Notes: generated by a model from the letters alone, not told the origin. Positions 1-6,686 are shown, counted from the stretch's first letter. The stretch is DNA of 21,217 nucleotides from an uncultured Prevotella sp. (GCA_900770025.1 CAAGIW010000082.1:1-21217), one strand, 5' to 3'. A program made the numbers and translations.

Positions 1-50
1 ATTTTGGAACGCAAAACGCACCATTTTAGAACGCAAAACGCACCATTTTG
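1..50. repeat. 22-bp tandem repeat at window edge
   Basis: Two head-to-tail copies of a 22-bp unit (positions 1-22 and 23-44) differ at one base, and a third copy starts at 45 but breaks down after about 7 bases. The unit contains the core CGCAAAACGCACCATTTT. The array runs into the left edge, so its true length is unknown. No gene is visible inside it. It lies beyond the 3' end of the decayed NusG-like fragment and could be a remnant of a mobile element or an intergenic repeat; the sequence does not decide. Confidence 0.75.
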
Positions 51-164
51 GAAAACGACATGAATTTCACTGTTTTCTTGATCACTACCGTAACCCATGG
101 AATATGCCAATTACGCCCCCAATGACCGATAGGGACAGTGATGCAAAAAGCACCTGACAGGGGG
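51..164. other. Intergenic stretch, nothing recognised
   Basis: No open reading frame with recognisable homology, no hairpin followed by a T-tract, and no promoter consensus was found here. It lies immediately downstream of the NusG-like fragment, where the missing C-terminal part of that gene would be expected. Reading the minus strand in the other two frames did not give a convincing continuation of the KOW domain. Confidence 0.5.
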
Positions 165-449
165 TTATATCACATCCATGAAGTTGCCACCTGTGACGAT
201 GACAGTCTCACCTTTCTCAAACTGATGCTTGTCATTGGGGACGACGATGGTGTCAGCATCCTGCTGGTCACAGATAATCTTGAGTGACTCCATCTGACGG
301 TCGGGGACGATGAGTGGTTCATAAATAACATCTTCACCAAGACCAACACGGCGGCAGTAGAAACGGAGATGGGGAAGGTTGACATTGTCGTAATTAATAT
401 TAATTAGGAGAAAAAATTGGAAGTCATTAAAATTAGATTTTTCTAACAC
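165..449 (-). pseudogene. NusG/UpxY-type antiterminator remnant
   Basis: This 94-codon minus-strand frame appears to hold the middle and start of the C-terminal part of a NusG-like (UpxY-type) transcription antitermination protein. From about residue 21 it reads like the family: LPHLRFYCRR, then EPLIVPDRQMESL, a linker with VPNDKHQFEKG, and the start of a KOW motif, GETVIVTGGNF. The frame stops at the position where the KOW domain should continue. The first ~20 residues (FQFFLLINI...) do not resemble the family N-terminal NGN domain, which begins with a conserved WYAL/RV segment. Intact members have about 170-190 residues, so both ends are lost. Such genes normally head capsule or exopolysaccharide operons in Bacteroidales, but no polysaccharide genes are seen here. 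The family call comes from recalled motif similarity, not a search. Confidence 0.6.
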
Positions 450-688
450 TGATTATTGACAGAATCGAAGAAAAAAGTACAGAGGAATAAAGAATGAAGA
501 GTAAAAAGGGGGGTAGTTTTTTTTGTAGGGAGATGTAGGGAATTGTAGGTTATTTTGAGCGAAGAGAGGAGGAGGATTAAAGAAGGCCCAGTCTTCGCAG
601 ATGGGGTCTCCAAGTAAATCATCATATGTTTTTAGGCAAAATAATAGGTTTCTTCACACCTAATGAGGTGATTTCTAAATATTCGTAT
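450..688. other. AT-rich intergenic region without a credible gene
   Basis: This is low-complexity, purine-rich on the plus strand (long runs of A, G and T between 480 and 560). A 60-codon minus-strand frame spans 443-625, but its composition (Thr/Leu/Phe/Ser-rich from pyrimidine runs) argues against a real protein. The region holds the 10-bp repeats described separately and a small imperfect hairpin around 656-671 (CACACCT/AGGTG with AATG loop). It is probably decayed DNA between the NusG remnant and the recJ promoter region. Confidence 0.5.
524..550. repeat. Three 10-bp iterated TGTAGGG units
   Basis: The heptamer TGTAGGG occurs at 524-530 and 534-540, and TGTAGGT at 544-550. The spacing is exactly 10 bp, one helical turn, so the same DNA face would be presented three times. 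It sits in a gene-poor stretch beside a run of T residues. This geometry resembles iterons or a cooperative protein-binding site, but no partner gene is visible in the window. Chance or low-complexity drift is possible because the surroundings are biased in composition. Confidence 0.55.
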
Positions 689-696
689 TATCTTTG
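689..696 (+). promoter_or_regulatory. Possible -7 box (TATCTTTG)
   Basis: TATCTTTG matches the Bacteroidetes primary-sigma -7 consensus TAnnTTTG. A -33 TTTG at the right distance is not present; the closest is TTTC near 672-675. Transcription would run toward recJ through the solitary transposon end at 716-733, leaving a leader of roughly 220 nt. Confidence 0.35.
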
Positions 697-715
697 CACT
701 TGCTTCTGTAATACG

Positions 716-733
716 CTAATGGCCGATTTGGGT
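716..733. mobile_element. Solitary 18-bp transposon end (MITE TIR)
   Basis: CTAATGGCCGATTTGGGT is identical to the right terminal inverted repeat of the element at 4588-4829 and to the reverse complement of the element end at 21068. The bases just inside (CG before it) and just outside (TAA, then A) also match the other copies, giving 24 identical bases at 714-737. No matching left end or internal sequence is found nearby, so this is either the relic of a deleted copy or a copy of the end alone. It lies in the region upstream of recJ. Confidence 0.75.
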
Positions 734-784
734 TAAAAACTCTAAAAGTTGGGCAAGCATTACAATTATATTGCATATTTTTCG

Positions 785-792
785 TACCTTTA
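785..792 (+). promoter_or_regulatory. Weak candidate recJ promoter (-7 box)
   Basis: TACCTTTA differs from TAnnTTTG only in the last base and lies about 125 nt upstream of the recJ start. No good -33 TTTG is found 19-21 bp upstream, so the call is tentative. The TATCTTTG motif at 689-696 is the main alternative. Confidence 0.3.
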
Positions 793-919
793 CACAGAAT
801 AATGGACATGAGCATTTATTGGCCAACAAAATAATCCGCATAACGGATTCATTTCTATTGTTAATCAACATCACGTGCCTTGTGGGGCGCGTGTGTGTTA
901 TGTTTTGCTTGAGATAAGG

Positions 920-2647
920 ATGCACAACAAATGGATATATAACACCCCGACACCAGAACAGGAACAAGCCGCCAAAGAACTGGGTGAAAAGATAGGCATG
1001 AGTGCCACCATGGCACAGCTGCTGATAAGGAGAGGAATAAAGACCGAATCGGCAGCCAAGCGGTTCTTCCGCCCCATGCTCAACGAACTCATCGACCCAT
1101 TTCTGATGAACGACATGGACATTGCCGTTGACCGGCTCAACGATGCCATGGGAAGGAAGGAGCGAATTATGGTGTATGGGGATTATGACGTGGACGGATG
1201 CACTGCCGTGGCGTTGGTATATAAATTTCTGCAACAGTTCTACTCCAACATAGATTACTACATCCCCGACCGCTATGAAGAGGGATATGGGATAAGCAAA
1301 AAGGGGGTTGACTATGCCAAGGAAACCGGCGTAAAACTCATCATCGTGTTGGATTGCGGCATCAAGGCCATCGAGGAAATCGCCTATGCCAAAGCCAACG
1401 GCATTGACTTTATCATCTGCGACCACCATGTGCCCGACGAAGAGATGCCCGATGCTGTGGCTATCCTCAATCCCAAACGTCACGACACCACCTACCCTTT
1501 CCATGACCTGTCGGGATGCGGCGTGGGATTCAAGTTCATGCAGGCATTTGCCAAGAACAACGGCATCCCCTTTTCGCGACTTATCCCACTGCTCGACCTG
1601 TGCGCCGTGAGCATTGCATCGGACATAGTGCCGGTGATGGGCGAAAACCGAATACTGGCTTTCCACGGATTGAAACAGCTCAATCAGAACCCATCGGTGG
1701 GCCTCAAGGCCATCATAGAGATATGCAATCTCAGCAACCGCGAACTGACCATGAGCGACATCGTGTTTAAAATAGGGCCGCGCATCAACGCTTCCGGAAG
1801 GATGCAAAACGGCAAGGAGGCCGTGGATTTGTTGGTGGAGAGGGATGAAAAAAAGGCATTACTTGCCGCCAGCCACATCAACGAATACAACGAACAGCGG
1901 AAAGACATAGACAAACAGATGACGGAGGAGGCCAACCACATTGTGGAACGCCTTGAGGAACAGAGCCACCAATCTTCCATCGTGCTGTATGACAAAGACT
2001 GGAAAAAGGGGGTGATAGGCATCGTTGCCTCACGCCTTACAGAAATATACTTCCGCCCCACCGTGGTGCTGACCATCATCGATGGCATGGCCACTGGTTC
2101 GGCCAGAAGCGTGGCTGGCTTCGACATTTACGAAGCTATCAAAACCTGCAGGGATCTGCTTGAAAACTTTGGCGGTCACACCTATGCGGCAGGATTGTCG
2201 ATGAAAGTGGAGAACATCCCACTGTTCAAGGAACGGTTCCAACAATATGTGACCAAACATATCACCACGGGGCAGATGCAACCCATTTTAGACATAGAGG
2301 GCATCATCGACTTCAAGGATATTACCAAGAAGATGCACGCCGACCTGAAGAAGTTTGCACCACACGGCCCTGACAACCCCAAGCCCCTTTTCTGCACCGA
2401 GAACGTGTTTGACTATGGCACCAGCAAGGTGGTGGGTCGTCAGCAGGAGCACATCAAGCTGGAACTGGTGGATTCCAAATCGAGCAACGTGATGAACGGC
2501 ATTGCCTTCGGACAGAGCGATGCCGCACGATACATCAAGAGTAAGCGCTCCTTCAATATCGTATATACTATTGAGGAGAACATATACAAGAGAGGTGAGG
2601 TGCAGCTGCAGATAGAAGACATCAAACCTTCTATGAATGATGAATAA
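920..2647 (+). CDS. recJ: Single-stranded-DNA-specific exonuclease RecJ
   Basis: RecJ is a cytoplasmic 5'-to-3' single-strand DNA exonuclease of the DHH phosphoesterase family, used in recombination and mismatch/base-excision repair. With the start at 920 (MHNKWIYNTPTPEQ) it has 575 residues, normal for Bacteroidetes RecJ. Visible motifs are DYDVDG at residues 88-93 (motif I), DCGI, the name-giving CDHH with D168-H169-H170, and GPRINASGRM around 286-295. The DHHA1 domain follows, with GIVASRL, GSARS and FGGHTYAAG near 417-425, and then the C-terminal OB-like region. An in-frame ATG at 875 would add 15 residues (MPCGARVCYVLLEIR) not typical of the family; 920 is preferred because the product then begins as known RecJ proteins do. 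Its 3' end overlaps recQ by 11 nt, indicating one transcript and probable translational coupling. Confidence 0.95.
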   Translation: MHNKWIYNTPTPEQEQAAKELGEKIGMSATMAQLLIRRGIKTESAAKRFFRPMLNELIDPFLMNDMDIAVDRLNDAMGRKERIMVYGDYDVDGCTAVALVYKFLQQFYSNIDYYIPDRYEEGYGISKKGVDYAKETGVKLIIVLDCGIKAIEEIAYAKANGIDFIICDHHVPDEEMPDAVAILNPKRHDTTYPFHDLSGCGVGFKFMQAFAKNNGIPFSRLIPLLDLCAVSIASDIVPVMGENRILAFHGLKQLNQNPSVGLKAIIEICNLSNRELTMSDIVFKIGPRINASGRMQNGKEAVDLLVERDEKKALLAASHINEYNEQRKDIDKQMTEEANHIVERLEEQSHQSSIVLYDKDWKKGVIGIVASRLTEIYFRPTVVLTIIDGMATGSARSVAGFDIYEAIKTCRDLLENFGGHTYAAGLSMKVENIPLFKERFQQYVTKHITTGQMQPILDIEGIIDFKDITKKMHADLKKFAPHGPDNPKPLFCTENVFDYGTSKVVGRQQEHIKLELVDSKSSNVMNGIAFGQSDAARYIKSKRSFNIVYTIEENIYKRGEVQLQIEDIKPSMNDE

Positions 2648-4520
2648 GGCTTTAGAGGTTCTTGAGAAATACTGGGGGTATCATTGTTTCAGGGGCATAC
2701 AGGAAGACATCATCAAGAGTATTCTTGACGGGAAAGACACGCTCGGCCTCATGCCCACCGGAGGTGGAAAGAGCATCACTTTCCAGGTGCCGGCAATGAT
2801 GAAAGAAGGCACGTGCATCGTCATCACACCCTTGATAGCCTTGATGAAAGATCAAGTGATGAACCTCAAGCGCAGAGGCATCAAGGCAGCCGCCATCCAC
2901 TCGGGACTTAACAGGGAGGAGATAATCACCATACTGGAGAATGCCGTATTCGAAGCTGTCAAGATATTGTATGTATCGCCCGAACGACTTGCTTCCGAAC
3001 TGTTCAGAAAAAAACTGTCGCATATCAACGTGAGCTTCATCACCGTGGATGAGGCCCACTGCATCAGCCAATGGGGATATGACTTCCGCCCTGCCTATCT
3101 CAGGATTGCAGACGTGAGGACGCTGCTACCAAACAAACCCGTGCTTGCCCTCACTGCTACCGCCACCCCCTTGGTGACAGCAGACATACAGCAGAAGCTC
3201 TGCTTCAGACAGGAGAACATATTCAGGATGAGTTTCGAGCGCAAGAACCTGGCATACTGCATACGGCATGTACACGACAAATACGGTGAATTGGTTCATA
3301 TCCTGCAACACACCACAGGCAGCAGCATCGTGTATGTAAGGAGCCGGATGCGAGCCAAGGAAACGGCGCAGATACTCAATGAACATGACATCAAGGCCAC
3401 CTTTTATCACGCAGGATTGGAAACAGCAGAAAAAGACAAGCGCCAGAAGCAGTGGCTCAAAGACGAATATCGCGTGATGGTGGCCACCAACGCTTTCGGC
3501 ATGGGCATCGACAAGCCGGATGTGAGAACCGTGATACACATCGACTGCCCCGACTGCATAGAGAACTACTTTCAAGAAGCGGGGCGCGGCGGCAGAGACG
3601 GATTGCCATCATACGCCGTCTTGCTGTACAACGACTCGGACAACACGAAACTCACCAAAAGAATACAGGAGAACTTCCCCGACAAGACATATATCCGCAA
3701 GGTGTATGACGATTTGGCATGTTTTTACCAGATAGCCACAGGTGCTGGCTACAACGAAATTCACGAGTTTGACATGGGCAGGTTCTGTGTGTTTTTCCAT
3801 CATTTTCCCATCCAACTCACTTCTGCCCTCCAGATACTGACCCGAGCCGGTTATATAGAATATATCGAGGAGGGGATGTGCAAAGACAGGGTGCATTTTC
3901 TCCTCACACGCGACCAACTCTACCTGTTAGAAGACACCACTGCACAGGAAGAGAAGGTGTTTGTGGCCCTGTTGCGCAGTTACAGCGGCTTGTTCTCCGA
4001 CTATGTTGACATTGAATTGTCGGTGCTGAGCGAAAACACCGGATTGACGCGACACCAAATCTACCTCACCCTACAGGCACTCGACAGGAGGCGCATCCTG
4101 CACTACATACCCGCCAAGAACATACCTCATATCCGTTATACACAGAATCGGGAAGAAAGCGCACACATCGTGATAGGCAAGGAAGTGTATGACGACAGAA
4201 AGAAAACCTACTCCGAACGTATCGAGAGCATCATCCGCTACGCCAATAACGACACAGTATGCCGAAGCCGTGTGCTACTCCACTATTTTGGAGAAACGAA
4301 AACAAGCGATTGCGGCATCTGTGACACCTGCAGGGCCGTGAGGAAAGAGCAGATAAAAGAGGTAAGGATGGGCATCATCAACTTGCTGAAAGAGAAAGGG
4401 AAACTGTCCAAACAGTCGTTGTACAAGATAGAGTTTCCATCCGACATCATAGACAAAACCTTACAAATGATGACGAATGAAGGTACCATACATCAGGAAG
4501 ACAACTTTATCACACAATGA
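2637..4520 (+). CDS. recQ: RecQ-family ATP-dependent DNA helicase
   Basis: This is a superfamily 2 helicase unwinding DNA 3'-to-5', which can feed single strands to RecJ. Visible motifs: Walker A PTGGGKS (40-46), TPLIALMKDQV, VSPERL, Walker B/motif II DEAH (138-141) followed by CISQWGYDFRP, TATATP (motif III), NAFGMGIDKPDVR (motif V) and QEAGRGGRDG (motif VI, about 310-320). The zinc-binding cysteines C542, C559, C562 and C565 have the spacing of E. coli RecQ (CX16CX2CX2C). They lie about 160 residues further from the start than in E. coli (C380-C403), because roughly 200 residues with winged-helix-like character separate helicase core from zinc site. Only about 60 residues follow the zinc site and no HRDC domain is recognised. 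The start overlaps recJ by 11 nt; ATG 2640 is an alternative one codon downstream. Confidence 0.92.
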   Translation: MMNKALEVLEKYWGYHCFRGIQEDIIKSILDGKDTLGLMPTGGGKSITFQVPAMMKEGTCIVITPLIALMKDQVMNLKRRGIKAAAIHSGLNREEIITILENAVFEAVKILYVSPERLASELFRKKLSHINVSFITVDEAHCISQWGYDFRPAYLRIADVRTLLPNKPVLALTATATPLVTADIQQKLCFRQENIFRMSFERKNLAYCIRHVHDKYGELVHILQHTTGSSIVYVRSRMRAKETAQILNEHDIKATFYHAGLETAEKDKRQKQWLKDEYRVMVATNAFGMGIDKPDVRTVIHIDCPDCIENYFQEAGRGGRDGLPSYAVLLYNDSDNTKLTKRIQENFPDKTYIRKVYDDLACFYQIATGAGYNEIHEFDMGRFCVFFHHFPIQLTSALQILTRAGYIEYIEEGMCKDRVHFLLTRDQLYLLEDTTAQEEKVFVALLRSYSGLFSDYVDIELSVLSENTGLTRHQIYLTLQALDRRRILHYIPAKNIPHIRYTQNREESAHIVIGKEVYDDRKKTYSERIESIIRYANNDTVCRSRVLLHYFGETKTSDCGICDTCRAVRKEQIKEVRMGIINLLKEKGKLSKQSLYKIEFPSDIIDKTLQMMTNEGTIHQEDNFITQ

Positions 4521-4522
4521 AA

Positions 4523-4559
4523 CAGCATGACCCCGCTTGCAACAACAAGGGTCATGCTG
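4523..4559. terminator. Hairpin terminator between recQ and HIT gene
   Basis: An 11-bp perfect stem, CAGCATGACCC (4523-4533) with GGGTCATGCTG (4549-4559), encloses a 15-nt loop and starts 2 nt after the recQ stop. It is followed by CTGTTT on the plus strand and, read on the minus strand, by a TT-poor flank. A factor-independent terminator for recQ is likely. Since the HIT gene converges on it, it may serve both directions. The T-tract is short, so efficiency is uncertain. Confidence 0.7.
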
Positions 4560-4587
4560 CTGTTTAACGTGAGTTCGATGCGCTTAA

Positions 4588-4829
4588 ACCCAAATCGGCC
4601 ATTAGACTGTTATGCGCAAACATACTTTGGAATAAATCCGACCATTTCTCGCCATGGCATAGCTCAAGCACGCTTGGCTCTGCTCATTTGGCGTAACGAA
4701 ATGGTTCTTTTTGTCATCTGCCTTTCCGTTTATCGGTAACAATGGAACCCCATTGCGCCCTCAAAACGAAAAGACATCTGTTCAAAAATATAAGCAGTTA
4801 TCATCATAACGCTAATGGCCGATTTGGGT
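4588..4829. mobile_element. 242-bp MITE-like element with 18-bp TIRs
   Basis: The element begins ACCCAAATCGGCCATTAG (4588-4605) and ends with its exact reverse complement (4812-4829). It is flanked by the direct repeat TAA (4585-4587 and 4830-4832), as expected of a target-site duplication. It encodes no transposase; short frames across it (such as one starting at 4527) do not look like proteins. Its right 150 bp recur inverted, at roughly 90% identity, at 21068-21217, and the bare end recurs at 716-733. This fits a non-autonomous miniature inverted-repeat element mobilised in trans. A 3-bp TNA-type duplication is known for the IS1031 group of the IS5 family, so that is one possible parent, but no transposase is seen here to test this. 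It fills the space between recQ's terminator and the HIT gene's stop codon. Confidence 0.8.
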
Positions 4830-5254
4830 TAAAGGGCTGCCAACAGCTGCTCCTTCATTTCTTGATACTCGGCGTCTGTCAGATATACCTCTTTGGGGTT
4901 CATTCTGAATACACCTCCGAAGTCAGGACCACCCACATATTTGGGGATGAGATGGAAGTGCAGATGCTCCAAAGTATCCGAATATGCACCATAGTTGATC
5001 TTTGCAGGATTGAACACCTTTTGCATGGCTCTTGTCACCTTTGCCACATCGGCCATAAAGGCATTCCTGTCTTCATCGCTCAGCAGGTTCAAGTCGTCCA
5101 CATGGTCCTTATAAGCCACTAAGCAACGGCCCTTATAGGTCTGTTCCTTGAAGATGAAAACCCTTGACACACTCAATGTTGCCACCTCTATCATCAAACT
5201 GTGCAACGTGTCATTATTCTGACAATACAAACATTCTTTAGGATCGCTTTTCAT
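4829..5254 (-). CDS. HIT-family nucleotide-binding protein
   Basis: This 141-residue protein belongs to the histidine triad superfamily, cytoplasmic hydrolases or transferases acting on nucleotide phosphoanhydride or phosphoramidate bonds. The triad is EHLHFHLIP with H97, H99 and H101. Upstream elements typical of the fold are present: an N-terminal CLYC pair (C8, C11), LVAYKDHVDDL and the segment INYGAYSDTLEHLH. The length and the C-terminal EYQEMKEQLLAAL look complete. The last base of its TAA stop is the terminal base of the MITE-like element; the inferred empty site also reads TAA, so the protein was not altered. The gene stands alone, convergent with recQ and 215 nt downstream of ilvC on the same strand. 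Exact substrate cannot be told from sequence. Confidence 0.88.
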   Translation of the reverse strand: MKSDPKECLYCQNNDTLHSLMIEVATLSVSRVFIFKEQTYKGRCLVAYKDHVDDLNLLSDEDRNAFMADVAKVTRAMQKVFNPAKINYGAYSDTLEHLHFHLIPKYVGGPDFGGVFRMNPKEVYLTDAEYQEMKEQLLAAL

Positions 5255-5344
5255 AGTCTTTTTGAATTTTATGATTTTGGAAAATGTTTCACTCTTTACT
5301 CTGTAAACGCATCTTTGGGCAATTTATTATATAGGCAGACGTAG

Positions 5345-5414
5345 TAAAATCCCCAACCCTTCTTTTCTCTTCCTTTCTCAGGATGCCAAGAACAGATGTG
5401 GGATGGGGATTTTA
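5345..5414. terminator. Long-loop inverted repeat after ilvC
   Basis: TAAAATCCCCA (5345-5355) pairs perfectly with TGGGGATTTTA (5404-5414), and after one mismatch CCC/GGG extends the stem. The loop is about 40 nt of C/T-rich sequence. It begins 56 nt past the ilvC stop and lies upstream of the HIT gene. A terminator or RNA-stabilising 3' structure for the ilv transcript is the simplest reading, although no clean T-run follows the stem on the minus strand. No convincing TAnnTTTG promoter for the HIT gene was found between 5255 and 5469. Confidence 0.45.
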
Positions 5415-5469
5415 TGCAGGTGAGCATTGAAAATGCACTCACCTATGTTGTCGATAAAGTACAGGATGA

Positions 5470-6519
5470 TTAGTCTTCACTGTTCTCCGGACGCAACTTG
5501 CGCACTGTCTCTGCGGCACGCCACATTTCCATGTTTCTCATTGCTTCCAGTTCTTTGTTCAAACCTTCACGATAGTCGGGCTTGGAGTTGCTGTCGATAG
5601 AAATCTGAGCCTCATTACCTGTTTTCACAGAGTAATACAACCACTGCATCACAGGTTTGATGGCTTCACGGAAACGGGGAGCCCAATCCAAGGCACCACG
5701 CTGGGCAGTGGTAGAGCAGTTGGCATACATCCAATCCATACCCTTCTGTGCGAAGAGAGGCATCAAGCTTTGGGTCAACTCTTCCACTGTTTCGTTGAAT
5801 GCCTCAGAGGGAGAGTGTCCATTCTCGCGGAGCACTTCATACTGTGCCTCAAGCAAGCCCTCGATGGCACCCATCAAAGAACCGCGCTCACCGGTAAGGT
5901 CGCTGGTAGCCTCACGCTGGAAGGTGGTCTTGAACAAATAGCCGGCTCCAATACCGATACCGAAAGCAATGGTCTTCTCCTCAGCCTTTCCGCTTGCATC
6001 CTGATATACGGCGTATGAGCAGTTCAAACCGCGACCCTCACAGAACATGGTGCGAAGACTTGTGCCTGAACCCTTGGGGGCAACCATGATAACATCAATA
6101 TCGTTAGGAGGAACCACACCGGTGCGGTCGCTCCAGTTGATGGCGAAGCCGTGTGAATAGTACAGCGTCTTGCCGGGAGTAAGGTATTTCTTGATGGTTG
6201 GCCATGCCTGTATCTGTCCTGCATCAGAAAGGAGCATACAAATAATTGTTCCCTTTTCTGCTGCCTCTTCGATAGAGAAAAGAGTTTTCCCGGGTACCCA
6301 TCCATCGGCCACTGCCTTGTCGTAGGTTTTGCCTGCACGCTGTCCTACAATCACATTGAAGCCATTGTCACGCAGGTTGCAAGCCTGACCGGGACCTTGA
6401 ATACCGTAGCCAATCACTGCGATTGTCTCGTTTTTCAATACTTCATGTGCTTTTTCCAATGAAAACTCTTTGCTGGTGACTACTGTCTCGATTACGCCAC
6501 CAAAATTCATTTCTGCCAT
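5470..6519 (-). CDS. ilvC: Ketol-acid reductoisomerase (NADP+)
   Basis: IlvC catalyses the Mg-dependent alkyl migration and NADPH-dependent reduction of acetolactate or acetohydroxybutyrate in valine, leucine and isoleucine synthesis. The 349-residue product has the Bacteroidetes form of the N-terminal Rossmann motif, GYGIQGPGQA (37-46), then NLRDNGFNVIVGQR, the YYSHGFAINW segment with the conserved His, and VAPKGSGTSLR. The C-terminal knotted domain carries TSDLTGERGSL and the EALFE-like acidic region EAQYEVLRENG. Length is normal for the phylum. It is the last gene of the ilv cluster, but a 174-nt gap and a consensus promoter (6655-6686) precede it, so it can be expressed apart from ilvDBN. 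A 29-codon frame in its leader ends inside its fourth codon. Confidence 0.96.
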   Translation of the reverse strand: MAEMNFGGVIETVVTSKEFSLEKAHEVLKNETIAVIGYGIQGPGQACNLRDNGFNVIVGQRAGKTYDKAVADGWVPGKTLFSIEEAAEKGTIICMLLSDAGQIQAWPTIKKYLTPGKTLYYSHGFAINWSDRTGVVPPNDIDVIMVAPKGSGTSLRTMFCEGRGLNCSYAVYQDASGKAEEKTIAFGIGIGAGYLFKTTFQREATSDLTGERGSLMGAIEGLLEAQYEVLRENGHSPSEAFNETVEELTQSLMPLFAQKGMDWMYANCSTTAQRGALDWAPRFREAIKPVMQWLYYSVKTGNEAQISIDSNSKPDYREGLNKELEAMRNMEMWRAAETVRKLRPENSED

Positions 6520-6578
6520 AATTGCTTTTTGTTTAAATGTTGTATAATCATCCCCATGAATCGACGGTGCTTTATCAC

Positions 6579-6590
6579 GAAAGCGCTTTC
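6579..6590. promoter_or_regulatory. 12-bp palindrome in ilvC leader
   Basis: GAAAGCGCTTTC is a perfect palindrome located about 60-70 bp downstream of the ilvC -7 box and 60 bp upstream of the start codon. In shape it resembles operators of LacI/GalR-type regulators. It could act as a roadblock operator or form a small RNA hairpin. No cognate regulator gene is in the window. Confidence 0.45.
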
Positions 6591-6654
6591 ATCCATCCAT
6601 CCCTTCCCTGCACGAGAGAAGGACAAAGGCGTTAACTATTTCTTTTTTGCCGTG

Positions 6655-6686
6655 CAAATGTAACAATTTACAACGAAACAACCAAA
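6655..6686 (-). promoter_or_regulatory. ilvC promoter, consensus
   Basis: On the minus strand TTTG (6683-6686) and TACATTTG (6655-6662) are separated by 20 bp, a full match to the Bacteroidetes consensus TTTG-N19-21-TAnnTTTG. The expected transcription start is near 6648, leaving a leader of about 130 nt before ilvC. The -33 box lies just past the thioesterase stop, so the promoter is placed between the two genes. Confidence 0.75.

Noticed and set aside
1..50. CRISPR array
   Set aside because: The 22-bp units are directly adjacent with no spacers, and no cas genes are present.
443..625. 60-codon minus-strand frame beside the NusG remnant
   Set aside because: Composition reflects pyrimidine runs (Thr, Leu, Phe, Ser); no homology recognised and no promoter consensus upstream.
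716..1807. 363-codon minus-strand open frame opposite recJ
   Set aside because: It is the exact antisense of a clearly conserved recJ, shows no family motifs, is rich in His/Val/Phe as expected of a shadow frame, and its stop comes from the solitary transposon end.
4742..5122. 126-codon plus-strand frame running from the MITE into the HIT gene
   Set aside because: It crosses the transposon end and then reads antisense to a conserved HIT protein, so it is chance.
6577..6592. Catabolite-responsive (cre/CcpA) operator in the ilvC leader
   Set aside because: The palindrome resembles cre sites of Firmicutes, but CcpA is not expected in Bacteroidetes; kept only as a generic operator-like palindrome.
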